From Acidobacteriota bacterium (lineage in GTDB: Bacteria > Acidobacteriota > Terriglobia > Bryobacterales > Bryobacteraceae), in contig VFZQ01000232.1 of assembly GCA_016871135.1 (NCBI GenBank), forward strand, positions 1 to 7,793: a stretch of DNA of 7,793 bases, in the 5' to 3' direction. Made by a program: the position numbers and the translations under genes. The notes beneath the pieces were generated by a model. The model saw only the letters and a program-made list of their open reading frames with translations, made no database searches and was not told where the DNA came from. Shown piece by piece: positions 1-7,793 of the stretch (the stretch's first letter is position 1; every line of letters starts with the position of its first letter).

Positions 1-88
1 CCTCGTCGGGTTGGATTCTGTTCTTGGCGGAACGTCTTCTAACCCTACCAGGACCTTGCCTCTCTTCTTTCAGAGCCTAATTTGGACA
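1..88. mobile_element. Possible end of an insertion sequence interrupting the adjacent receptor gene (tentative)
   Basis: The minus-strand receptor gene loses family-like sequence abruptly at about position 89, shortly after its WFNT motif. The 88 bases beyond are about 51% GC by hand count, lower than the surrounding coding DNA. None of the three minus-strand frames through them gives the expected continuation (a glycine-asparagine turn, then a D-L-S-L-F-K-N-like strand). Read leftward from 88 the segment begins TGTCCAAATTAGG, so a terminus reading TG inward would fit the TG...CA ends of many IS3-type elements. This is inference: no transposase, second end or target duplication is visible. 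A different rearrangement, or simple loss of the 3' end, remains possible. Confidence 0.3.
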
Positions 89-3000
89 GGCGTGGTGTTG
101 AACCACTTCGCGAGAGAACGGCCGCCCCGAGGCAACACGGGTTTTTGTAGCATCCAGACGCGCTGCGCGTCGCCGCCGCCGGTGCGGTCCACGCCATCGG
201 AATAGGCGAACGAGATTCCTCGTGGAAAGCCAGAGGCGAATGTCGTGATACCGCTCAAGTTCCACCCGTGAAACAGTCCGCGCGCGACACTGTTGTTCTG
301 GGCGAAGGCGAGATTAGGCAGCCGGTAGGAGTAGTTCAACACGAACACATGCGTCTGATCGAACGGGAGTTTTCCGTAGAGGTAGGTTCGGTAGTTGGTG
401 AACATGGGCAGAGAGCTGGAATCTTCGTCGGACAGGCCCATCGACTTGGACCATGTATACGCGAGCCCGTACTGCAACGGCCCCGCTTTCCGCTTATTCA
501 GGCTGACTTGCAGACTGTGATAGTTCGACCAGCCGACATCTTCGGCGCGCAGGCTGACGTTGGTGAAGCCGGGGTAGGGCCGCAGAAAATTGTCCGGCAA
601 AGGCCGGTTGGTTGTCGGGTCGAGCGATGAAGGCAGAAACCGCGTGCCCGGCGCCAAGGTGTTCAACTGGCGGCTATGCCGCAGATGCCGCCCGGTGTTG
701 CCAACATATGCGGTGTCAAGCAGCATGTCGCCGGCGAGTTTCTGCTGAATGCCAAACGACCACTTGTAGACCGTGGGGATCTTTTCCCACTTCGGATTAA
801 AGGCGAACACTTCATTGGTCGGAAACGAAGCGCCGCCCACGGTCCGCAGGCTCGGGATCGTGCCGAAGAAAAGATTGGGCACATTCACGATCGGCGGCGC
901 GGTGACGACACTCGAACTGATGATGCCTTCGCCGGAAGAGAAGATCGCCTGTTTGTAGACGCCGATCCCACCGCGCACCACAGTATTGCTTTTGCCGGTC
1001 ACGTCATAGGCGAATCCGAACCGCGGCTGAGCCTGCAGCGGCGGATTGCCGCGAAATCCATTCTTGAGTTCCGGCACGCCGCCCGGCAACATGCCGTTGA
1101 GCGGATTGCCCGCGCCGGGAACGAAGGCGCCGATAAAAACGGCCGGCAGCGTCGCTCCAGTGATCGGATTGCGCGCGACTCGAACGTTCCCGTTAAGTGC
1201 CGGAGCATACAGCCGCGCTGCGTTGGCCCGATCATACCGGCCCAGGTCCAGCGCCGCGCCGTCTGGATTGCGCAACCGGTAGTCGGTGAAGCGCGACACA
1301 CGCACGCCAAAGTCCAGACTGAGACGCCGAGTCGCTTTCCACGAATCCTGAATGAACCATTCGACCAGATACATTCGGGCGGCGCCGTTCGAATACCGGC
1401 TGGCCTGGCGGTATTCGCGAAAGACGCCGAAGCCCGCGTTGGCGAACGGATGGTTGGTGTCGAGCGGATTATTGGCGTCGCGGTTGAATAGAAACCGCCC
1501 GCCCAGATCCGCCGAACTGCCGATTCGCGGGCCTTCGCTGGCGAACTGGGCTTCATAAAATACGCCGGCTTTTACGTTATGTGTGCCCTTGAGCCAATTC
1601 ATTTGGTTCTGTAGATTCAAGCGATCGTCGCGCGCGGCAATCGGGGTGCGGTCATCGTAGGTGAGCGATGGGGCGTTCGGCAGGCCGGCGAACTGCATGC
1701 CTGGAATCAGGCTTGCGGTGTTGGCGTCCGGAAACAACTGTGGGAGATCGGCCATCCCATTGTTCTCCCGCTTGTACTTCGACAAGTCGAAACGATCGGT
1801 AAGGTTGCCCTTTTCCTGACTGGTGAACCAGCCTCCGCTCAGTTCATTCACGAGGTTGGCCGTGACGGTCCTGGTCCAGGTAACCGCCTGCGCCCGGTTG
1901 AGGAAATTGTAGTGATGCGGCTGCACGGCGAAATTGGCGTTCACCGAACAGCACACGCCCGTTTGTCCGCGCAAGTCCTGATCGAACCAGCGCGGCCGGA
2001 CGCTGATGCGATCGTTCGAAGTCGGCAGCCAGTCGACTTTGAACTGTGTCTGCGTTTTCGGAATCTCGATGCGCTGCTGCATGATGTTGTTGAATCCCTG
2101 CGCCAGAAAGGTTGCCGGCGAGTTTGGCGCGGGCATAACCGCCAGCATGGCGAGTCCATGCTTATCGGTGCGGCTGGTGGGAATGACATTGCCGGGCAGC
2201 GGTTGGCGCGATGTGGGATCGTTGACAACAATTAGGCGGCCGTTTTGTTCCACGCTCTGCGAGAAGTCTCCCCGTTTCTCAAGAGCCGTCGGCAGCGTCG
2301 TACGCTGAATCGGCGCCGCCTGCGTGATGCGCCAATACTCCTGGCTGGCGAAGAAGAACAGCTTGTCTCGTTTTACCGGACCGCCGATCGACGCGCCGTA
2401 GGAAGTGTAGCGCCCGATGGGCCGCGGCAGGCCGTCGCGGTTGTTGAAGAAGTTGGATGCGTTGAACTGCTCGTGGCGTTTGAATACGTAGCCAGAGCCG
2501 TGAAACTCATTCGTGCCCGACTTGGAGATGACGTTGATGTGAACGCCCGACGAGCGCCCGTGCTCGGCCAGATAGGAATTCGGCTGCACCGTCACTTCCT
2601 CCACCGCGTCCCAGGCGATCGGGACGCTGAACCGGTTCATCTGATCGAGGTTCTGTCCCGGTTGGCCATCCAATTTCACCGAGTTCCATTTGGCGCGCGT
2701 GCCGGAGAAGTTATTCAGTTCCGAACCCGAGATCGATCCGCCGATCGACTGGTTCTGCCCAAAGCTCTGTTGCGATACGCCCGGCAGTACTTTCATCACC
2801 GACATCACATCGCGGCTGGCTGCCATCAGCGTCTTCATCTGGGCGTTCGTAACGACCTGGCTCTGCCCGGATCGATCCAGTTCCACCATCGTGCCCGACG
2901 CTTCCACCTGCACCGAATCGGTGACCGCCCCTATGACCAGCGCGATCGAGCCAAGCGAGACGCTGCCATCGGCCGAAAGCGCGATGCCTTTGCGTTCCTT

Positions 3001-3261
3001 GGGAACGAATCCGGCCTGGCTCGCACGAATCGTATATGATCCGGGCGGCAAACTTGGGAACAAAAAAACGCCCGCTTCGTTGGAGAGGCGGCTTTGGCGC
3101 TCGCCGGTTCCCTCGTTCGTCAACACGACCTCGGCGCCAACGATGGCGGCGGCCTGCGGATCTACAATGGTCCCGGAGATCCTGCCCGAAACAGATTGCG
3201 CTTGGACGAGTCCGGCGACTGTACAGAGCGTGACAAGAAGAAACGGAATAATACGAGACAT
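70..3261 (-). CDS. Oar-like TonB-dependent receptor, C-terminally truncated
   Basis: Predicted outer-membrane beta-barrel transporter of the acidobacterial Oar-like family; substrate unknown. The start at 3261 gives a clear signal peptide (residues 1-21, ending LVQA before QS). An in-frame ATG at 3378 would add 39 residues ahead of it and is less likely. No good Shine-Dalgarno precedes 3261. Residues ~24-120 form a carboxypeptidase-regulatory-like domain (PGSYTIRASQAGF). The plug follows, with SRDVMSVMKVLPGV (149-162), SKSGTNEFHG (246-255) and IGGPV (292-296), then the barrel. The plug lacks the LPLNGR motif of the divergent neighbour. An adjacent Cys pair lies at 437-438. Length is 1063 residues. 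The protein ends 11 residues counting from W1053 of WFNT, whereas the neighbour has 99, so about 88 residues are missing, including the last strands and the terminal aromatic residue needed for barrel assembly. It is probably non-functional or a recent pseudogene. The family call is firm; function is not. Confidence 0.9.
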   Translation of the reverse strand: MSRIIPFLLVTLCTVAGLVQAQSVSGRISGTIVDPQAAAIVGAEVVLTNEGTGERQSRLSNEAGVFLFPSLPPGSYTIRASQAGFVPKERKGIALSADGSVSLGSIALVIGAVTDSVQVEASGTMVELDRSGQSQVVTNAQMKTLMAASRDVMSVMKVLPGVSQQSFGQNQSIGGSISGSELNNFSGTRAKWNSVKLDGQPGQNLDQMNRFSVPIAWDAVEEVTVQPNSYLAEHGRSSGVHINVISKSGTNEFHGSGYVFKRHEQFNASNFFNNRDGLPRPIGRYTSYGASIGGPVKRDKLFFFASQEYWRITQAAPIQRTTLPTALEKRGDFSQSVEQNGRLIVVNDPTSRQPLPGNVIPTSRTDKHGLAMLAVMPAPNSPATFLAQGFNNIMQQRIEIPKTQTQFKVDWLPTSNDRISVRPRWFDQDLRGQTGVCCSVNANFAVQPHHYNFLNRAQAVTWTRTVTANLVNELSGGWFTSQEKGNLTDRFDLSKYKRENNGMADLPQLFPDANTASLIPGMQFAGLPNAPSLTYDDRTPIAARDDRLNLQNQMNWLKGTHNVKAGVFYEAQFASEGPRIGSSADLGGRFLFNRDANNPLDTNHPFANAGFGVFREYRQASRYSNGAARMYLVEWFIQDSWKATRRLSLDFGVRVSRFTDYRLRNPDGAALDLGRYDRANAARLYAPALNGNVRVARNPITGATLPAVFIGAFVPGAGNPLNGMLPGGVPELKNGFRGNPPLQAQPRFGFAYDVTGKSNTVVRGGIGVYKQAIFSSGEGIISSSVVTAPPIVNVPNLFFGTIPSLRTVGGASFPTNEVFAFNPKWEKIPTVYKWSFGIQQKLAGDMLLDTAYVGNTGRHLRHSRQLNTLAPGTRFLPSSLDPTTNRPLPDNFLRPYPGFTNVSLRAEDVGWSNYHSLQVSLNKRKAGPLQYGLAYTWSKSMGLSDEDSSSLPMFTNYRTYLYGKLPFDQTHVFVLNYSYRLPNLAFAQNNSVARGLFHGWNLSGITTFASGFPRGISFAYSDGVDRTGGGDAQRVWMLQKPVLPRGGRSLAKWFNTTPVQIRL

Positions 3262-3301
3262 AAGCGTTGAAACATCACATACAATTTCGCCACCCACGAC
3301 A

Positions 3302-3311
3302 ATCGTACGAT
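3302..3311. repeat. Perfect 10-bp palindrome ATCGTACGAT
   Basis: ATCGTACGAT reads the same on both strands. It lies 41 bp upstream of the minus-strand receptor start codon and about 22 bp upstream of the -35-like box of the plus-strand gene. It could be an operator half-way between the promoters or a chance palindrome; symmetry does not extend beyond the 10 bp. Confidence 0.35.
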
Positions 3312-3333
3312 CCTGTCGAACAGCAGCTCGGGT

Positions 3334-3362
3334 TTGCACCATGGCGCGCTGATCTGTATGAT
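3334..3362 (+). promoter_or_regulatory. Candidate sigma70-type promoter of the plus-strand receptor gene
   Basis: TTGCAC (3334-3339) and TATGAT (3357-3362) are separated by 17 bp. The -10 matches the consensus at five of six bases; the -35 matches only at its TTG. Transcription would start near 3369, giving a leader of about 26 nt that retains the ribosome binding site. This is a pattern match only. Confidence 0.45.
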
Positions 3363-3375
3363 CGAACAATCGATC
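3360..3375. promoter_or_regulatory. Inverted repeat GATCGA-N4-TCGATC over the predicted transcription start
   Basis: Arms GATCGA (3360-3365) and TCGATC (3370-3375) are perfect reverse complements around a four-base spacer. The repeat overlaps the end of the -10-like box, covers the predicted start near 3369 and ends one base before the Shine-Dalgarno. As DNA it would suit a repressor operator; as RNA only part would be transcribed from the predicted start, so a DNA role is the better guess. I do not recognise the binding protein. Confidence 0.4.
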
Positions 3376-3376
3376 C

Positions 3377-3385
3377 AAGGGAGGT
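3377..3385 (+). promoter_or_regulatory. Strong ribosome binding site of the plus-strand receptor gene
   Basis: AAGGGAGGT contains GGAGG (3380-3384) with a 10-nt gap before the ATG at 3395. It supports that start, which also opens directly into a signal peptide. Confidence 0.8.
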
Positions 3386-3394
3386 CGTTCCTAC

Positions 3395-6300
3395 ATGAGA
3401 CTCGCCGCGCTTCTGGCCGCAATAGTGATCGCGCCGGCCGCTTTCGCCCAGCAGGTCACCGGAACTGTGACCGGCGCCGTGTCCGACTCGTCGGGCGCCA
3501 ACGTACCCGGAGTGGAGTTGCGCTTGAGCAACACGCAGACCGGGCAGGTCCGTGTCGTGACTTCGGGCGACGACGGCACGTTTCGCTTCTTCGTTCTGCA
3601 GCCCGGAATCTATCGGCTCGATGTCGCCCACGCCGGCTTCAAGGCCGCGCGCCGCGATAACATCGTCGTCGAAGCCGATCGTTCGCTGGCCGTGCCCGTG
3701 ACACTGGAAGTCGGCGCGGTCACCGAAGTCGTCGAGGTCACCGGCGGCGCGCCGCTACTGGAGCCAAATACGTCTTCGCTCGGCACCGTCATGGATCAGC
3801 GGAAAGTCGAAGAGCTTCCCTTGAACGGCCGCAACCCGCTTGGTCTCGCCAATCTCATTCCGACCGTGCGCGGCATCGGCTTTTTCGGCGGCCAGGTGTT
3901 GTCGAGCTGGCGTCTGGCGGCAATCTCGATCGGCGGCGGACCGCCCCTCGCCAACGGATTTCTCGTCGACGGTATCGCCAGCGAAAAGGTCACCATCGCG
4001 GGAACACAGACGTTTCTTTCAATCGACGCCACGCAAGAGTTCAAAGTCCTGACCAACGCCATGTCGGCCGAGTTCGGGCGCACCGCCGGCGGCATCATCT
4101 CGATCGTCAGCAAAAGCGGGACCAACCAGATTCACGGCAACCTGTTCGAGTTTCTGCGCAACGACAATCTGAACGCCAACGACTTCTTCGCCAACCGCGC
4201 CGGCCGCAAGGTCGCCCCGCTGGCCTACAATCAGTTCGGCGGTTCCATTGGCGGACCGGTCAAGAAGAACAAGATCTTCTACTTCGCCAATTACGAAGCC
4301 TTCTTCGAACGCCGCACCGGCCAGGGGCAGATCAGCTCTCCGAACGCGCTGCAACGCGCGGGCGATTTCACCGACACCCGCAACGCCGCCAATCAGCTCA
4401 TCACAATTTACGACCCCACCACCACGCGTACCAACGGCACCGCATTCACGCGCGACGCTTTCCCGGGCAACCGCATCCCCGCCAGCCGCATCGACCCCGT
4501 CGGACGCAACGCCCTGACCTATTTCCCGATGCCGAATCTGCCCGGCGCCGCCTTCACGCAGGCCCAGAACCTGTTCCTGCAAGGCCCGGCGCCGATCGAC
4601 CGCCACGCCATAACCGGCAAGGGCGATTGGAACATCTCCGATTCGCGCCGCATCGGCGGCCGCTACACGTGGGACGATCTCGATTGGAGCTTCGCCAAAC
4701 TCTGGAACACTCCGGCCGAACCGGATGGCCGCAAGGTTCTGATCCCGCGCAACAGCGCGTCAATCAACTACAACGAAACGCTTTCGCCCACACTGCTTCT
4801 CGAAGCCCGTGCCGGCTTCAACCGCGAGCACGAACATTTCTTCACTCCCTCTGAAGGCTTCGACATTACGTCGCTGGGCATGCCCGCGGCGTTTAGGCAA
4901 CAGACCTATGTCGGCCGTGGCGCCGACACGGGCCGCTTTCCGCTCATGCAGGTCGCTGACGCCGCCAACTTCGGCGCCATCGCTTCCCGGGGCGGCCCGT
5001 CGCACACAACACTTTCGAGCGTCGCCCTGACCAAGAGCAAGAACGCGCATACCATCAAGTTCGGCTACGAACATCGCTTCTACGCCGCCAATGATTACGG
5101 ACGCGAGAACTCTGTCGGCACCTATGCTTTTAATCGCGGCTTCACGCAAGGTCCCGATCCGTTACAGGCCACCGCAACCTCCGGTTTCGGCGTCGCCTCG
5201 CTGCTACTGGGAACGCCGGCCTCGGGCTCGGCTCGTCTGCAGACCGATGGCACGGCCAGCATCAAGTATCAGGCGCTCTTCGTGCAGGAGGACTGGAAAC
5301 TCACGCGGAACCTCACGCTGAATCTCGGCCTGCGCTGGGAGAACGAAGCGCCGCCGACCGATCGCTACAACGTGCTCTCGACCTTCGACCCCAACGCCCA
5401 ATCCCCGCTCCGCGTACCCGGCTACGATCTGCGCGGCGGCCTGACGTTCCCCGGCGTCGGCGGCGCGAGCCGTTATCAACGCAATCAGAATTTCAACGAC
5501 TGGGGCCCGCGTTTCGGCTTCGCCTGGCAGGCCATGCCCAAGACGGTCGTGCGCGGCGGATTCGGCATTATGTACGTCCCGATCACCGTTTCGCTGGCCC
5601 GCACCGGTTATACGTTCGACACGCCGATGGTCTCCACGCTCGATGGCGGACGCACACCGCAGGACCGCATGAGCAATCCGTTCCCGAACGGCCTTACCCC
5701 ACCGTCCGGCAGCCGCAATGGCCTGCTCACAGGAATCGGCCAAGGCGTGGCCGGGCAGCTATTGGATGCCAACCGCGGTTACACCGAACAGTGGAACTTC
5801 ACGGTGCAGCATCAACCGTGGAACAACTGGCTGTTTGAGGTGGCTTGGGTGGGCAATCACGGCGTGCGCCTGTTCGCCGATGGCCGCAATCTGAATCAGA
5901 TCTCCGACGCCAACTTCGCGCTCGGCACACAGTTGGCGCAGAGCGTCCCCAACCCGTTTCGCGGGCTGATCGCGAGCGGCCCGCTGTCCGGCGCGACCAT
6001 CACACGCCAGCAGAGCCTGCTGCCCTTCCCGCATTTCACGGGCGTCAGCGGCGGCTACTCGTTCATCAACAATTCGATCTATCACGCGCTCGCCATCAAG
6101 GTTGAGAAGCGGTTCTCGCAGGGATATTCGTTCTTGCTCGCCTACACCGGATCAAAGCTGATAGACGACGGCGCCAACTCCGGCCAGGTCCGCCCCGGCG
6201 CGGCCGTCACCACAGGCCCGCAGAACTGGAATAACCTCCGAGCCGAACGCAGCAAGAGCGCGCAGGATGTGCCGCAGCGCATGGTCTTTAGCGCGTCGTG

Positions 6301-6790
6301 GGAACTCCCGTTTGGCAAGAACGGCTCGCGTCTCGCGCAGTACACGATCGGCGGCTGGCAGTTGAACGCAATCCAGACGATCGAAAGCGGTACGCCTCTG
6401 TCGCTGGCGGCCACCGTCGCCGGCGGCGGCAACCGGCCGAACGTAGTCTCCGGAACGGCGGCGAAGCTGGACAAGCCGACTATCGACCGCTGGTTCAACA
6501 CATCGGCATTTTCTATCCCGCAGGCCTACTCATGGGGCAACGTCTCTCGCACGCTGCCGAACGTCCACACCGATTCGGTCTTCAACATGGATCTGTCGCT
6601 GTTTAAGAACTTCCCGATCCGGGAAGGCATGAAACTCCAGTTCCGTGCCGAGGCGTTTAACGTGACCAACACGCCAACCTTCGGTGAACCAGGCCGAGCC
6701 ATCAACGCCGCAACGTTTGGCGTCGTCACCGCGACGGCCTTTAATCCGAAGCCTCGCGAAGTGCAGTTGGCTTTGCGGCTGACGTTCTAA
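3395..6790 (+). CDS. Oar-like TonB-dependent receptor (carboxypeptidase-regulatory-like domain), full length
   Basis: Predicted outer-membrane beta-barrel protein of 1131 residues, the usual length for acidobacterial Oar-like receptors; the family is thought to import or export large substrates through the outer membrane, but this ligand is unknown. Residues 1-18 are a signal peptide (cleavage after APAAFA). Residues ~20-100 are a carboxypeptidase-regulatory-like beta-sandwich (DGTFRFFVLQPGIYRLDV). The plug carries LPLNGRN (141-147), VDG (191-193), AEFGRTAGG (225-233), SKSGTNQIHG (239-248) and SIGGPVKKNK (from 284). The barrel fills the rest, with RWFNT at 1032-1036 and a final REVQLALRLTF whose terminal phenylalanine fits the barrel-assembly signal. 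I see no clear TonB box after the signal peptide, so energy coupling is assumed from the family. It is intact and divergent from a damaged paralogue. No SusD-like partner follows. Confidence 0.95.
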   Translation: MRLAALLAAIVIAPAAFAQQVTGTVTGAVSDSSGANVPGVELRLSNTQTGQVRVVTSGDDGTFRFFVLQPGIYRLDVAHAGFKAARRDNIVVEADRSLAVPVTLEVGAVTEVVEVTGGAPLLEPNTSSLGTVMDQRKVEELPLNGRNPLGLANLIPTVRGIGFFGGQVLSSWRLAAISIGGGPPLANGFLVDGIASEKVTIAGTQTFLSIDATQEFKVLTNAMSAEFGRTAGGIISIVSKSGTNQIHGNLFEFLRNDNLNANDFFANRAGRKVAPLAYNQFGGSIGGPVKKNKIFYFANYEAFFERRTGQGQISSPNALQRAGDFTDTRNAANQLITIYDPTTTRTNGTAFTRDAFPGNRIPASRIDPVGRNALTYFPMPNLPGAAFTQAQNLFLQGPAPIDRHAITGKGDWNISDSRRIGGRYTWDDLDWSFAKLWNTPAEPDGRKVLIPRNSASINYNETLSPTLLLEARAGFNREHEHFFTPSEGFDITSLGMPAAFRQQTYVGRGADTGRFPLMQVADAANFGAIASRGGPSHTTLSSVALTKSKNAHTIKFGYEHRFYAANDYGRENSVGTYAFNRGFTQGPDPLQATATSGFGVASLLLGTPASGSARLQTDGTASIKYQALFVQEDWKLTRNLTLNLGLRWENEAPPTDRYNVLSTFDPNAQSPLRVPGYDLRGGLTFPGVGGASRYQRNQNFNDWGPRFGFAWQAMPKTVVRGGFGIMYVPITVSLARTGYTFDTPMVSTLDGGRTPQDRMSNPFPNGLTPPSGSRNGLLTGIGQGVAGQLLDANRGYTEQWNFTVQHQPWNNWLFEVAWVGNHGVRLFADGRNLNQISDANFALGTQLAQSVPNPFRGLIASGPLSGATITRQQSLLPFPHFTGVSGGYSFINNSIYHALAIKVEKRFSQGYSFLLAYTGSKLIDDGANSGQVRPGAAVTTGPQNWNNLRAERSKSAQDVPQRMVFSASWELPFGKNGSRLAQYTIGGWQLNAIQTIESGTPLSLAATVAGGGNRPNVVSGTAAKLDKPTIDRWFNTSAFSIPQAYSWGNVSRTLPNVHTDSVFNMDLSLFKNFPIREGMKLQFRAEAFNVTNTPTFGEPGRAINAATFGVVTATAFNPKPREVQLALRLTF

Positions 6791-6809
6791 GCGCGGTTTT
6801 CGTTCTTTC

Positions 6810-6830
6810 GAGGCGCTCAGAGCGTGCCTT
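6810..6830 (+). terminator. Weak hairpin after the plus-strand receptor gene
   Basis: GAGGCGCT pairs with AGCG and CCTT around a CAG loop. The stem has about 8 pairs, interrupted by a two-base bulge (TG) and ending in a G-U pair. It starts 20 bp after the stop codon. No T-tract follows, so it is a poor intrinsic terminator and may have no role. Confidence 0.25.
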
Positions 6831-6910
6831 CTCGCGCCGCAAGGCAGTTCCCATGGCCGAGACTCTAGGCCGGCTCAGTCGCCACGGCGGCTAGCGGCGT
6901 CGCAGTGCGC

Positions 6911-6916
6911 TAAAAT
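6911..6916 (+). promoter_or_regulatory. -10-like box upstream of purA
   Basis: TAAAAT matches the -10 consensus at five of six bases in an otherwise GC-rich spacer. No convincing -35 is found 17 bp upstream (CGGCTA). Transcription would begin near 6923, leaving a leader of about 12 nt before the ATG at 6935. Read-through from the upstream receptor gene is the alternative. Confidence 0.35.
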
Positions 6917-6934
6917 AGAAAGTTTGGTCATTCG

Positions 6935-7793
<859 letters not shown>

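Larger units (their letters stand above)
3262..3394. promoter_or_regulatory. Divergent intergenic region between the two receptor genes
   Basis: These 133 bp separate the two divergent start codons and must hold both promoters. A good candidate promoter is visible only for the plus-strand gene. For the minus-strand gene I see only weak -10-like matches (for example TACGAT, reading leftward from 3307) with no matching -35, and no clear ribosome binding site. Three short dyads lie here: ATCGTACGAT at 3302-3311, CTGT-N3-ACAG at 3313-3323 and GATCGA-N4-TCGATC at 3360-3375. The heptamer TCGAACA occurs twice, at 3316-3322 and 3362-3368. A shared regulator is possible but not shown. Confidence 0.6.
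6791..6934. other. Intergenic spacer between the receptor gene and purA
   Basis: These 144 bp separate two genes on the same strand. They contain a weak hairpin near the receptor stop codon and an AT-rich -10-like box before purA, noted separately. I see no small gene, tRNA or riboswitch-like structure in the remainder. Confidence 0.7.

Noticed and set aside
1..105. Simple frameshift as the explanation for the truncated receptor C-terminus
   Set aside because: I translated all three minus-strand frames through positions 1-105. None gives the expected glycine-asparagine turn or later strand motifs, so a one- or two-base shift does not restore the family sequence in the visible part.
676..1491. 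271-codon plus-strand open frame inside the minus-strand receptor gene
   Set aside because: Antisense shadow of the barrel coding sequence; Arg/His/Ala-rich with no domain features.
2245..3039. 264-codon plus-strand open frame opposite the plug region of the minus-strand receptor
   Set aside because: Antisense shadow with compositionally biased translation (many Arg, His, Asp) and no motif.
3313..3323. LexA/SOS-box-like site (CTGT...ACAG)
   Set aside because: The spacer is 3 bases instead of the 8 of the proteobacterial box, and the nearby CGAAC lacks its partner GTTCG at the right distance.
4019..4606. 195-codon minus-strand open frame inside the plus-strand receptor gene
   Set aside because: Antisense shadow of the plug and early barrel; rich in Val, Gly, Ala and Glu without family resemblance.
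6878..6899. GC-rich hairpin in the purA upstream spacer
   Set aside because: Only about four pairs can form with a reasonable loop; it looks like a chance effect of GC-rich sequence.

Overview
The window carries three genes and almost no other unassigned sequence. Two are long, divergently transcribed genes for outer-membrane, TonB-dependent-receptor-like proteins of the Oar type: signal peptide, carboxypeptidase-regulatory-like domain, plug, then a large beta-barrel. The third is the 5' two-thirds of purA (adenylosuccinate synthase), which runs off the right edge. Large paralogous sets of roughly 1000-1200-residue Oar-like proteins without SusD partners, in moderately high-GC DNA, are typical of Acidobacteriota, especially the Bryobacterales/Solibacter group. 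That assignment is an inference from gene family and style; there is no rRNA or other phylogenetic marker except purA.

Layout: (1) Positions 1-88 are less GC-rich than the rest and do not continue the neighbouring reading frame; they may be the end of an insertion sequence. (2) 70-3261, minus strand, is an Oar-like receptor gene. It stops just after the conserved WFNT motif and lacks about 88 C-terminal residues present in its neighbour, so it is probably damaged. (3) 3262-3394 is a 133-bp divergent intergenic region. It has a plausible sigma70-type promoter and a strong ribosome binding site for the plus-strand gene, plus three small dyads, one of which overlaps the predicted transcription start. 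(4) 3395-6790, plus strand, is an intact 1131-residue Oar-like receptor gene. (5) 6791-6934 is a 144-bp spacer with a weak hairpin and a -10-like box. (6) 6935 to the window end, plus strand, is purA with all visible active-site motifs intact.

The two receptors are diverged paralogues sharing landmarks along their whole length (SKSGTN..HG, IGGPV, RGDF/AGDF, WFNT). They probably act separately at the outer membrane on unknown substrates. No SusD-like lipoprotein, TonB/ExbBD, sigma/anti-sigma pair or degradative enzyme lies in the window to suggest a ligand. purA is a housekeeping gene with no evident functional link to them. I found no convincing new biological system. The observations most worth checking are the abrupt 3' end of the minus-strand receptor gene and the dyads in the divergent promoter region.
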